From NCBI GenBank assembly GCA_964448105.1, contig CAYUVK010000061.1, forward strand, positions 1 to 28,938: 28,938 nt of DNA, written 5' to 3'. The position numbers and the translations under genes were made by a program. Each line of letters opens with the position of its first letter. Position 1 is the first letter of the stretch. The notes under the pieces are model-generated. The model saw only the letters and a program-made list of their open reading frames with translations. It had not been told where the DNA came from and did no database searches. This document shows positions 15,973-24,101 of the stretch, piece after piece. Source of the stretch: CAVQBP01 sp964448105. GTDB taxonomy: Bacteria; Bacteroidota; Ignavibacteria; Ignavibacteriales; Ignavibacteriaceae.

Positions 15973-16179
15973 ATGAAACAAGAAACATTAAAAATAGAAG
16001 GAATGTCCTGTCATCATTGTGTAATGGCAGTAAAAAAAGAATTAAACAAATTAGAAAATGTCAAAGTAAATGATGTACAAATCGGAAGTGCAAATGTTGA
16101 GTTTGACGAAACTAAAGTAGATGAAAAAACTCTGGCTGATGCTATAGAAGAAGCAGGGTACAGAGTGATTAATAATTGA
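15973..16179 (+). CDS. copZ: Heavy-metal-associated (HMA) copper chaperone, CopZ-like
   Basis: This is a 68-residue single HMA domain with the ferredoxin-like pattern and metal-binding loop GMSCHHCVMAVKKEL (Cys14 and Cys17 in CxxC). It is expected to bind Cu(I) in the cytoplasm and pass it to the HMA domain of the ATPase encoded next. A strong Shine-Dalgarno (AAGGAG) precedes the ATG. The length is normal for CopZ. The two histidines inside the CxxC (CHHC) are less usual than the CxxC of CopZ proteins with Ala/Gly/Asn at those places, but are found in the family. It is separated from the ATPase start by 82 bases that hold a small palindrome. Confidence 0.9.
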   Translation: MKQETLKIEGMSCHHCVMAVKKELNKLENVKVNDVQIGSANVEFDETKVDEKTLADAIEEAGYRVINN

Positions 16180-16190
16180 GATTTATAATT

Positions 16191-16248
16191 TCGAATTGCA
16201 AAATGCGGATTACAAATCCGCAATTCAAAATCCGAATTTAGCAAAAAA
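16191..16248. repeat. Short palindromic repeat in the copZ-copA gap
   Basis: GCGGAT-TACAA-ATCCGC forms a perfect 6-bp hairpin at 16205-16221. It is flanked by related copies, AATTGCAAAAT before and AATTCAAAATCCGAATT after. This 'AATCCG/CAATTC' pattern is typical of AT-rich dispersed intergenic repeats, whose spurious translation reads ADYKSAIQNP. It argues against starting the ATPase at the TTG at 16196. Confidence 0.6.
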
Positions 16249-16261
16249 GTATGTAAATTTT

Positions 16262-18505
16262 ATGAACGGAACAAATTTAAATAAAATAAACAAAATTGAA
16301 AAAGTTACTTTCCCCGTAGAAGGAATGACTTGCGCAAGTTGTGTGGCTCGTGTTGAGAAATCTATTAAAAAAATTGAAGGGATAAAAAATGTTTCCGTGA
16401 ATCTTGCAACAGAAAAAGCGACTTTTGAATTTGATCCCGGGAAAGTAAATGTAAAAGAAGTAGCAGATATGGTTGAAGAAGCCGGTTACAAAATGGATGT
16501 TTCTTCATCAAAAGAAAAAGTAAAAGAAAAAATTAATGATGAGACTTCTGAATACCACAAAACGCTTCAAAGAGAATTAATTTTCGCTGCAATTCTTACA
16601 GTTCCAATTTTACTTTTAAGTATGGGGAGCATTTGGAGTGGATTTCATAATTTGATTCCGTTATCTGCCGATTACTTAAACAAGGTACTATTAATTTTAA
16701 CAACCCCCGTTGTCTTTATCTCTGGTAAAAGATTTTACAAAATTTTCTGGAGCAACTTAAAACATTTTACAGCAGATATGAATTCACTTGTTGCTGTAGG
16801 AACTGCTGCGGCATATGGCTTTAGCATTTTAGTTGCTCTTTTTCCGGATTTAATTTTAAAACCGGGAGAATTCCCTCATGTCTATTTTGACACAACTGCC
16901 GTTATAATAACATTGATATTGATGGGAAGATGGCTCGAAAGCAGAGCTAAATCAAAAACAAATACTGCGGTAAAAAAGCTTATTAGCTTAAAACCTAAAA
17001 CTACATTATTAAAAAAAGGTGAAACAGAAATCGAAGTTAATATTGAAGATTTAAAATTAGGTGATATAGTTATCGTAAAACCTGGCGGTAAAATCCCTGC
17101 TGACGGAACAATAGTTCAAGGCAATTCGGTTATTGATGAATCGATGATTACCGGTGAGAGTATCCCGGTTGAAAAATCTATTGGGGCAAAAGTTATCGGC
17201 GGAACAATAAATAAAACCGGATCATTTGATTTTGAAATAACAGCAGTTGGAGACAATTCGGTTCTCGGACAAATTATTAAGATGGTCGAAGAAGCACAGG
17301 GTTCAAAAGCTCCCATCCAAAATTTGGCAGATAAGGTAGCTTCAATCTTTGTTCCTGTAGTTATTGGAATAGCTGTCATTACTTTTATTTTTTGGATTAT
17401 TTCCGGGGGCGGCTTTAATTCTGCTTTAATAAATTTTATTGCAGTATTAATTATTGCGTGTCCATGTGCTCTTGGACTTGCAACTCCAACCGCGATAATG
17501 GTTGGAACCGGTAAAGGTGCACAGTTTGGAATTTTGATTAAAAACGGTGAGAGCCTTGAAATAGCTCATAAAACTACAACTGTAATATTGGATAAAACCG
17601 GCACAATAACAGAAGGTGAACCTCATGTTTCCGAAATAATTTATAATGGTGAAGCTGAAGATAAGATTATTCAACTAGCGGCTTCGGTTGAAAATAAATC
17701 AGAACATCCGATTGCAAAAGCTATTGTGAATTACGCTAAATCAAAAAACATTCCTTTATTGGAAACAGGTTTATTTGAAAGTATGACAGGTAAAGGGATA
17801 ATATCCACTTTAAATGGAAACAGTATTATAGTAGGAAATAAAAAATTAATGCAGGAAAATTCCGTAGCAAATAATCAATTGGATAAAAAGATTGATGAAC
17901 TATTAGGAAAAGGAAAAACTTTAGTTTATGTGGGTATTGATAAAACTTTAAAAGGAGTCATTGCAATAGATGACCCTGTAAAAGAATCTTCCAAAGAGGC
18001 GATTAAAGAATTAAAAGAAATGGGGATAAAAACCGTAATGATTACGGGCGATAATAAGAAAACCGCAGAAATAATTGCTAATTATGTTGAAGTCGATTTT
18101 TATGAAGCTGAAGTAATGCCTGATGAAAAAGCAAAGGCAGTATCAAAATATCAAAAAGGGAATGAAATAGTTGCTATGGTTGGAGATGGTATCAACGATG
18201 CTCCGGCACTCGCACAAAGCAATGTTGGTATCGCAATCGGCAGCGGAACCGATATTGCTATCGAAACAGGTTCAATTGTTTTAGTCAGTGGTAATTTAAA
18301 AGGCGTTGTTGCCGCAATTAAATTATCAAGAAAAACAATAAAAACCATCAAACAAAATCTCTTTTGGGCCTTTATTTATAACTCGCTTGGGATTCCTCTA
18401 GCTGCATTAGGAATTTTAAACCCAATGTTTGCGGCACTTGCAATGTCTTTAAGTTCTGTTTCGGTTATTAGCAATTCCTTAAGATTAAAGAACTTTAAGA
18501 TTTAA
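16262..18505 (+). CDS. copA: Cu+-exporting P1B-type ATPase, CopA-like
   Basis: This is a 747-residue P1B-1 ATPase. It has one N-terminal HMA domain with GMTCASC (Cys24, Cys27), paired TM helices at 105-200 and 208-228, and actuator TGES (297-300). The TM6 metal site is CPC (Cys400-Pro-Cys402). The phosphorylation site is D444-KTGT. The nucleotide domain has SEHP (480-483), and the hinge is GDGINDAP (641-648). The last TM pair carries Tyr706-Asn707 and Met729-xx-Ser-Ser, the Cu(I)-selective residues. It should pump Cu+ (or Ag+) out of the cytoplasm, fed by the CopZ-like chaperone. I choose the ATG at 16262. An in-frame TTG at 16196 would begin inside a palindromic repeat and add 22 non-conserved residues. 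A 16-bp hairpin follows the stop. Confidence 0.95.
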   Translation: MNGTNLNKINKIEKVTFPVEGMTCASCVARVEKSIKKIEGIKNVSVNLATEKATFEFDPGKVNVKEVADMVEEAGYKMDVSSSKEKVKEKINDETSEYHKTLQRELIFAAILTVPILLLSMGSIWSGFHNLIPLSADYLNKVLLILTTPVVFISGKRFYKIFWSNLKHFTADMNSLVAVGTAAAYGFSILVALFPDLILKPGEFPHVYFDTTAVIITLILMGRWLESRAKSKTNTAVKKLISLKPKTTLLKKGETEIEVNIEDLKLGDIVIVKPGGKIPADGTIVQGNSVIDESMITGESIPVEKSIGAKVIGGTINKTGSFDFEITAVGDNSVLGQIIKMVEEAQGSKAPIQNLADKVASIFVPVVIGIAVITFIFWIISGGGFNSALINFIAVLIIACPCALGLATPTAIMVGTGKGAQFGILIKNGESLEIAHKTTTVILDKTGTITEGEPHVSEIIYNGEAEDKIIQLAASVENKSEHPIAKAIVNYAKSKNIPLLETGLFESMTGKGIISTLNGNSIIVGNKKLMQENSVANNQLDKKIDELLGKGKTLVYVGIDKTLKGVIAIDDPVKESSKEAIKELKEMGIKTVMITGDNKKTAEIIANYVEVDFYEAEVMPDEKAKAVSKYQKGNEIVAMVGDGINDAPALAQSNVGIAIGSGTDIAIETGSIVLVSGNLKGVVAAIKLSRKTIKTIKQNLFWAFIYNSLGIPLAALGILNPMFAALAMSLSSVSVISNSLRLKNFKI

Positions 18506-18531
18506 ATACTTTTATAAAATTTCGACTTTTC

Positions 18532-18567
18532 CATAAACCCAATTTCTCCATAGAAATTGGGTTTATG
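18532..18567 (+). terminator. 16-bp hairpin terminator after copA
   Basis: CATAAACCCAATTTCT (18532-18547) and AGAAATTGGGTTTATG (18552-18567) are perfectly complementary around a CCAT loop, 27 bases after the ATPase stop. This is the strongest hairpin in the window. No run of T follows it, so it may stall or protect the transcript end rather than act as a classic intrinsic terminator. Confidence 0.75.
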
Positions 18568-18756
18568 AGCTGCTACTAATTACATTTATAGATAATTATT
18601 CCCTTAAAACCAAAGATATTTAAGGATTATTTTTATGTAATATGTAACCAAATTATGTTTTTATTTGTCATAATAGGTGAGATTTTATTCAAGCTTAAAC
18701 ATTAAAAATTTTTTAAATTGATTTTAGAACAAAGGGATAATTAAAGGGAGCCCAAA

Positions 18757-19965
18757 ATGTTATATAAAATTTTTTCAATTCAGTCAAATAAGTTCTGCAA
18801 CAAAAGAATAAATTCAGTTATCATAATTCTTTTAACTGCAATTCTTACAACAGCAACCCCGGCACAAATAAACCTTTTGGGAACTGATTCTACAACTCAT
18901 ACAGCTCCTGAATGTTCTCATTTCAGTATAGACCTCACTGCAGACAACTATGGAATAAGCTTTGGTAATTCACAAAATTTAAACGGGCTCAGGTTTAATG
19001 TTGTCGATTGCGGTATTCACAATATTAATGGAATTAATATCACTTTCTGGAAACCGGAAGAAAGCCCTGATTCTAGGATTAATGGATTATCATTTGGATT
19101 AGCACCTTATGCAGATGATTTAAATGGAATTTCAATTGGCCTTGCATCGGTTTTAGCAGGTCGCAACATGAGTGGAATCAATATTGGAGGTATAGCAAAT
19201 GTTTCGCAGGGAAATATCTACGGAATTAATTTTGGTACCTTGGCATTGGTCGCCAAAGACAATATATCCGGAATAAATATTGGTGGTCTTGCACAAGTTT
19301 CCAACAAAGACATTTACGGTATTAATTTTGGCGGACTTGCTCTTGTTTCACAGGGTAGTTTAAACGGAATAAATATCAGTGGTTTAGCCTCCGTTGCAAA
19401 CAAAGAAATGTTAGGTATTAACTTTGGCTCTCTTGCTCTTGTTTCACAAAAAGATATTTATGGAATAAATATAAGCGGATTAGCTACTGTAGCAAAGGAT
19501 GATATCTACGGAATAAATTTTGGCGGATTAGCTCTTGTTTCCGAAAATGAAATTAACGGTATAAGTTTAGGCGGACTTGCTGCCGTGGCTAAAAACGGTT
19601 TCACCGGTATTAATTTCGGAGGCTTGGCTGTAGTTTCAGATGATGGTGAAATCACCGGCATCAATTTGACTGTTGGAAAACTCCGCTCGTGGTCTTCCAT
19701 TGTGGGAATAAACATTGCCGGGTACAATGTTGAAACTGAAAATTTAACCGGTTTGAATGTTACAGGAATTTGGGTAAAAACAAAAGATTTAACAGGCTTT
19801 TCAATTTCCCCTTTTCATAAGATTTCCGGTACACAGGAAGGATTAGTTATAGGTATTCTAAATATTGCCAAATCACTTCAAGGAATACAAATAGGTTTAT
19901 TAAATATTGTTAAAGATAATCCTTCGCCATTCAAAATATTACCATTTATAAATTTTCATTTTTAA
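18757..19965 (+). CDS. LA_2272-like surface repeat protein (GINIGGLA repeats)
   Basis: This is a 402-residue protein with a hydrophobic N-terminal export segment (about 18-36, ending TPAQ). Residues from about 122 to 386 consist of some 17 tandem units, mostly 16 residues long, of the form (Y/S/N)GIN(I/F)GGLAxVSxxxI. They end in QGIQIGLLNIVKD and the family-typical tail FKILPFINF. From residue 155 to 298 the units alternate: odd units read GINF-G-LAL-V, even units GIN(I)-G-LA-V(S/A), giving a 32-residue super-period. The pattern suggests a beta-solenoid displayed in or on the outer membrane, as in the LA_2272-type surface repeat family. The function is unknown. A strong Shine-Dalgarno (AAGGGAG) precedes the ATG. 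It is a single gene. Confidence 0.85.
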   Translation: MLYKIFSIQSNKFCNKRINSVIIILLTAILTTATPAQINLLGTDSTTHTAPECSHFSIDLTADNYGISFGNSQNLNGLRFNVVDCGIHNINGINITFWKPEESPDSRINGLSFGLAPYADDLNGISIGLASVLAGRNMSGINIGGIANVSQGNIYGINFGTLALVAKDNISGINIGGLAQVSNKDIYGINFGGLALVSQGSLNGINISGLASVANKEMLGINFGSLALVSQKDIYGINISGLATVAKDDIYGINFGGLALVSENEINGISLGGLAAVAKNGFTGINFGGLAVVSDDGEITGINLTVGKLRSWSSIVGINIAGYNVETENLTGLNVTGIWVKTKDLTGFSISPFHKISGTQEGLVIGILNIAKSLQGIQIGLLNIVKDNPSPFKILPFINFHF

Positions 19966-19987
19966 TCCGCTTTTATATGGTTTAAAC

Positions 19988-20039
19988 GATAGGACATCAT
20001 AGCCCCATACCACTATACCACTATACCATATGTTCTATC
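19988..20039. repeat. Imperfect inverted repeat with short tandem repeat
   Basis: GATAGGACAT (19988-19997) and ATGTTCTATC (20030-20039) pair with one mismatch. Inside lies a tandem run, ACCACTAT twice then ACCATAT. It sits 22 bases after the surface-repeat gene and may end its transcript. There is no U-run. Confidence 0.4.
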
Positions 20040-20121
20040 CCTCATCATTATAAACATTTTCTATCATCATGATAAAATACTTATTTTTAAAAATAGGATT
20101 AAATTGATTGGGAGAAAATCT

Positions 20122-20541
20122 ATGCAAATAAGTGCACAGCTTGTAAATAAAAAAAATGAAAATTCCGTAATATTAAAAACTGACAATAATACTCATTCAA
20201 TAAATATCCCCTCTAAAAAAACAGGGTATGGATCGGGCGTAAATGGTGGGGAGCTTCTCTTTCTTGCTCTAGCTGCATGTTATTGCGATGATATTTACCG
20301 CGAAGCCGGTAAACAAGGAATAGAAGTAAAAAGTGTTGAAGTTGAAGTTAAGGGAGACTTTGATACTGAGAGTCTTCCTGCATCGAATATCATTTATTCA
20401 GCAACAGTAAAAGCAGCAGCAAAAAGAGATGCGATAATAGAATTAATGAATTTAACCGACAAAGTATCTGAAATTCAAAATACTCTCCGGGAAGGTGTTC
20501 CCGTTACATTAGTTAATGCTGAAGCCATAAGTGTTAAATAG
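20122..20541 (+). CDS. OsmC-family protein
   Basis: This is a 139-residue OsmC/Ohr-fold protein. The central helix reads NGGELLFLALAACYCDDIYREA with Cys53 and Cys55. The beta strands before and after (VILKTDNNTHSINIP; EVKSVEVEVKGDFD) and the final VPVTLVNAE fit the fold. Classical OsmC and Ohr peroxidases use two cysteines about 60 residues apart; here no cysteine follows Cys55, so it probably belongs to a divergent OsmC branch and peroxidase activity is uncertain. The start is the ATG at 20122, with GGGAGA 8 bases upstream. A TTG at 20104 lacks a site. It is convergent with the subtilase gene, with 150 bases between that show no clear terminator. Confidence 0.86.
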   Translation: MQISAQLVNKKNENSVILKTDNNTHSINIPSKKTGYGSGVNGGELLFLALAACYCDDIYREAGKQGIEVKSVEVEVKGDFDTESLPASNIIYSATVKAAAKRDAIIELMNLTDKVSEIQNTLREGVPVTLVNAEAISVK

Positions 20542-20691
20542 AGCCAAGTCAAAATTCAAAAAGGAAAAATAAATTTTTTAATAATTACTAAACCACCTCC
20601 GCGAGAATAAATTTAAAATCGAAATTATCTTACAAATTTGCTGCTTAAAATATCAATTATTTCTTAATTATTTTTTATTAAATAAAAGGGA

Positions 20692-23487
20692 CTATTTTAC
20701 CAAAACAAATTTTTTAGTAGAAGAATACGACCCAATTTTTAACTGATAAAAATAAACACCGCTTGCCAAACCAGCGGCATAAAATTTTAGATGGTAAGCA
20801 CCGGGTTGTTTGTCTTCATCAATTAATGTTTTAACAAGATTACCCAATACATCAAAAACTTTAATTGTTGCCCTCCCCTGCTCCGGTATTTCATAATCTA
20901 TTTCCGTTCCCGGGTTAAAAGGATTAGGATAATTTTGACTTAGATAAAATTTTAAAGGAACCTGTTCTGTACTATCAATCCCGGTTATATTTACATATAC
21001 ATTTCTGGCATTAATAATACTTGTTCTTAACTCATTTAAATTATTTCCGGCGGTAATAGCAAAAGCAACATCAATTGATTTCCCTGCGGGTATAAAAAAT
21101 GGACCTGCGGATGTAACCTCCGATATATCTGTTGGCCCGGCAAATGAATTCCCAATTCCGCTTGATAATGTTTTCCATTTTTCATCTTTAGAAAACCCAT
21201 AATAGATTTGAATACCTCCTGCGCTCGTATCCCCGTTATCGATAGCCCAGAATCCATAATTGTTGGACGATATTAAAGCAGTCCCTACATAGGTATCCGG
21301 ATTACCACCTTGGTGATAGACATATCCTAAATTTCCGGTACTATCATAAATCGCATAGTCGTTATCACCAGATCCTTCCACAAGATCCCAATCGAAAAAA
21401 AGACCAATATAAAAATTATTAATATCCGTATTATTTGTATTTGTTAAATTGTAATTAAGGATAATCGAATTTTTATTGCTTTCATCATTAAAAGAATATG
21501 AATGGAGATTGACGGTAATACCAAGTTTATCAGCACCGGAACCATTATCGTTAAAAATTGTATTCCCTTCTTGAACTGCTTTATCACCGGGCTGCATTAT
21601 TTTAATTGGACTGATAATTTGAAAAGAAGTATCATTTCCATTTCCGGTCTCATCATATGCTGCATCAGATAGTTTTGTTGCCGAAGTTCCAAACATTAAT
21701 GCACCTTCATAAAGCAAGTTAGGACCATTTTTGAATCTAAAACCTTCACCCTGAAGATCATTAATATCATTAAATCCAAGATTGCCTTGACTGGTTATAG
21801 TTAATGCTATGTTATTACCATCCTGGGTTTTAAAGGTATTATTAACCGAAGCAACTGTAAATTGATAGTCATTATAATTATTTGCATTATAATTTAACAT
21901 GAATGAGATTGTATCATTATAAGGAACGTTATCTGCAATTCTTATAATAAATGGAGCAGAGTAATTGTCCGATGAATCCAGAGTACCAATAGAGCCGATA
22001 TTAAAATCTCCATTTTGGACGGTTGCATAACTGCTTAAACTTTGCAAAGAAATTGAAACATTACTTACCGGGTTCAAATAATTTTTTAATTTAACAAGGG
22101 CTTCAACATTCTCACCCGGTTCTATATTCCCATCCCCGTTTCCACCGGCTGTTTTATCGGATAACTGGAAATCATATGCTCTTACTGAAATTGAATTAGT
22201 ATTATTTAAGGCTTTGTAAGCATTAATCCTCCCATAACCAAGTAAATGCTGAAATCCCGGATTAATTGAATCTATATTATCGCAATTCACCCTAATTTGC
22301 TCACCTACTTGTAATGGGGTGTAATTAGGGAAACGTGCAAAAACCAAAGCTGCCAAACCTGATACTAACGGCGTTGAAGCCGAGGTACCACTTTCGGTGT
22401 TATAAGTATCCGGCTGCCATGTTGAATAAATATTTTGTCCGGGAGCAGAGCAATCGACAAAGTATCCGAAATTAGAGAAGTATGCTTTCCCATCATCTAC
22501 TGATGTTGCGGCAACTGAAAGAACACCTTTATAATCTGCAGGATAAGAATTCTCCGATGAATTATCATTCCCGGCAGCTGCAACAACCAGGGCACCTTTT
22601 GCGATTGCGTAATTTATTACTTCCTGCTCCATATTTGAATACCCGCTTCCACCGAAGCTGCAATTTATAACTTTGGCTCCATTTTCAGCTGCATAAATAA
22701 TCCCTTTGGATGGATAAACGATATAAGGAATTCCCCCGGCATCCTTCATATCATCTTCGGTTGCTTTTACAGCCATCAAATGACTTTTAAAACCGATAGA
22801 TGCTATCCCTATATTATTATCGGTAACTGCCGATGCAACGCCTGCTACAAAAGTTCCATGATAAGGATGATCTTCAATTGGATTATTATCCGGAGTGCCG
22901 TTTAGTCCTCCGAAATCATATCCTATGCCATACCACATATTTGCATTTATATCAGGATGTGTCCAATCAACTCCTGTATCAACAATCCCGATTATAATTG
23001 AAGTATCGCCTTGAGAAATATCCCAGGCCTGTTGTGCATTAATTTGCAATAAATTCCATTGAGCAGTTGAATTATAACTAGGATCATTTGGAATAAAATC
23101 GACCCTTCTTAAATATTTAGGTTCAGCCCATTCTACATCAGGAAGTTTTCTCATTTTAGCAGAGACATATAAGGGATCTATATTTTTAGAATACTTTACT
23201 GTCATTATTCTATCAAGCCCGATTTTTCGGGCTTCATTATTTTCTGTTGAAAAAGCTTTAGTTACCGATTTAATATCATAGGCTTTTAGTAATGTTCTAA
23301 ATTTATTTTCAATTTTTAATAATTTATTAAGCTGCTGACCGGATGAAATTTTATATTTTACAATAACCGTATTCGCTAGATATATGAGTTTTCCATTTTT
23401 TATTACTTGCGGTGTATTAAAAGCAAAACTATCTGTAAAATAAATAATACAAAATGCTATAAGTAAGAGGTATCGAAAAGATTTCAT
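20692..23487 (-). CDS. Secreted subtilisin-like (S8) peptidase with T9SS sorting domain
   Basis: This is a 931-residue protein with a signal peptide (1-22). A prodomain-like region (about 35-125) has VIVKYKISSG and 'VEWAEPKYLRR' just before the mature start. The S8 catalytic domain (about 140-420) has Asp170 (IGIVDTGVDWTHPD), His210 (HGTFVAGVAS), oxyanion Asn307 (AAAGND) and Ser369 (SGTSASTPLVSG). Beta-rich modules follow (about 430-840). The last 82 residues, from 850, are a type IX secretion sorting domain: SQNYPNPFNPGTEIDYEIPE, 'IKVFDVLGNLVKTL', 'GVYFYQLKIG', FVLVK. It should be exported by Sec, then moved across the outer membrane and anchored or released by T9SS. The likely job is extracellular protein breakdown. 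No T9SS machinery gene is in the window. The Shine-Dalgarno is poor. Confidence 0.94.
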   Translation of the reverse strand: MKSFRYLLLIAFCIIYFTDSFAFNTPQVIKNGKLIYLANTVIVKYKISSGQQLNKLLKIENKFRTLLKAYDIKSVTKAFSTENNEARKIGLDRIMTVKYSKNIDPLYVSAKMRKLPDVEWAEPKYLRRVDFIPNDPSYNSTAQWNLLQINAQQAWDISQGDTSIIIGIVDTGVDWTHPDINANMWYGIGYDFGGLNGTPDNNPIEDHPYHGTFVAGVASAVTDNNIGIASIGFKSHLMAVKATEDDMKDAGGIPYIVYPSKGIIYAAENGAKVINCSFGGSGYSNMEQEVINYAIAKGALVVAAAGNDNSSENSYPADYKGVLSVAATSVDDGKAYFSNFGYFVDCSAPGQNIYSTWQPDTYNTESGTSASTPLVSGLAALVFARFPNYTPLQVGEQIRVNCDNIDSINPGFQHLLGYGRINAYKALNNTNSISVRAYDFQLSDKTAGGNGDGNIEPGENVEALVKLKNYLNPVSNVSISLQSLSSYATVQNGDFNIGSIGTLDSSDNYSAPFIIRIADNVPYNDTISFMLNYNANNYNDYQFTVASVNNTFKTQDGNNIALTITSQGNLGFNDINDLQGEGFRFKNGPNLLYEGALMFGTSATKLSDAAYDETGNGNDTSFQIISPIKIMQPGDKAVQEGNTIFNDNGSGADKLGITVNLHSYSFNDESNKNSIILNYNLTNTNNTDINNFYIGLFFDWDLVEGSGDNDYAIYDSTGNLGYVYHQGGNPDTYVGTALISSNNYGFWAIDNGDTSAGGIQIYYGFSKDEKWKTLSSGIGNSFAGPTDISEVTSAGPFFIPAGKSIDVAFAITAGNNLNELRTSIINARNVYVNITGIDSTEQVPLKFYLSQNYPNPFNPGTEIDYEIPEQGRATIKVFDVLGNLVKTLIDEDKQPGAYHLKFYAAGLASGVYFYQLKIGSYSSTKKFVLVK

Positions 23488-23567
23488 TTATATAATCAAC
23501 TGTTTATTAATAATTTATTGTATCGAAGATAATTAAAAGCCGGATTATATTAAATTCATATTATCAT

Positions 23568-23609
23568 AATTTTTTACATATCCGTATAACAATTTTTTAT
23601 ATACCCGTA
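23568..23609. repeat. Two 19-bp direct repeats upstream of the small membrane protein gene
   Basis: AATTTTTTACATATCCGTA (23568-23586) and AATTTTTTATATACCCGTA (23591-23609) differ at two places and are 23 bases apart. They lie in the 187-bp gap between the subtilase and small-protein starts, which are divergent. They could be a protein-binding pair for either gene or a chance AT-rich repeat. Confidence 0.4.
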
Positions 23610-23674
23610 ATTATTTATTTTTAAGTTTTAATTTTCATTAAATAAATTTCTTAATAAATAACAGAGGAAACAAA

Positions 23675-23857
23675 ATGGGAGAAGGCAACAAGAGCAAAAC
23701 TTATAAACGTGCAGGTGATTGCGGCATTATTTGGCTGATCGGCTGGCTGTTTTCAATAGGATTTTTAAAGCTGGCATTCTGGAAAGCGGTTTTAGCTTTA
23801 ATTTTATGGCCTTATTATATCGGAGATACTCTTAGCCAATTTATACAAAAAGCATAG
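23675..23857 (+). CDS. Small membrane protein, unknown function
   Basis: This is a 60-residue protein with a basic N-terminus (MGEGNKSKTYKRAG). Two short hydrophobic stretches follow, about 17-33 (GIIWLIGWLFSIGFLKL) and 35-49 (FWKAVLALILWPYYI), and a polar end (GDTLSQFIQKA). A good Shine-Dalgarno (AGAGG) 8 bases before the ATG and the membrane-protein composition support a real gene rather than a chance frame. I do not recognise a family with certainty; short proteins of this layout (Trp-rich helical pair ending LWPYYIG) recur in many bacteria as conserved hypotheticals. The topology with both ends in the cytoplasm is a guess from the basic N-terminus. No partner is evident. Confidence 0.75.
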   Translation: MGEGNKSKTYKRAGDCGIIWLIGWLFSIGFLKLAFWKAVLALILWPYYIGDTLSQFIQKA

Positions 23858-24101
23858 ATTACAAATTTCCTGTCCGGATTCTATTTATATTCATTCTCTT
23901 TTTATTTTTTTTGTATTTATTGAAAAGAAACATTTGAAATACTTTCCGAGTTGTATTTTATTTTCTGGATATTATTTTTTTCATTAATTTAATTCGAAAA
24001 AAATTACTGTCTTAAGAAATTTTATCAATATAAGCTTCCTTCTTTTTATCCGGTTGAAAAATTTGTTTATTTTTTTTTACGAAATTCTTTAGGAAATAAT
24101 A

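Noticed and set aside
16014..16244. Minus-strand open frame across copZ
   Set aside because: It is the reverse shadow of the CopZ-like gene and the adjacent palindromic repeat; copZ has the CxxC motif and a strong ribosome-binding site.
19506..19727. Minus-strand frame inside the surface-repeat gene
   Set aside because: It arises from the periodic 48-base repeats read backwards; proline/lysine-rich shadow with no start signal.
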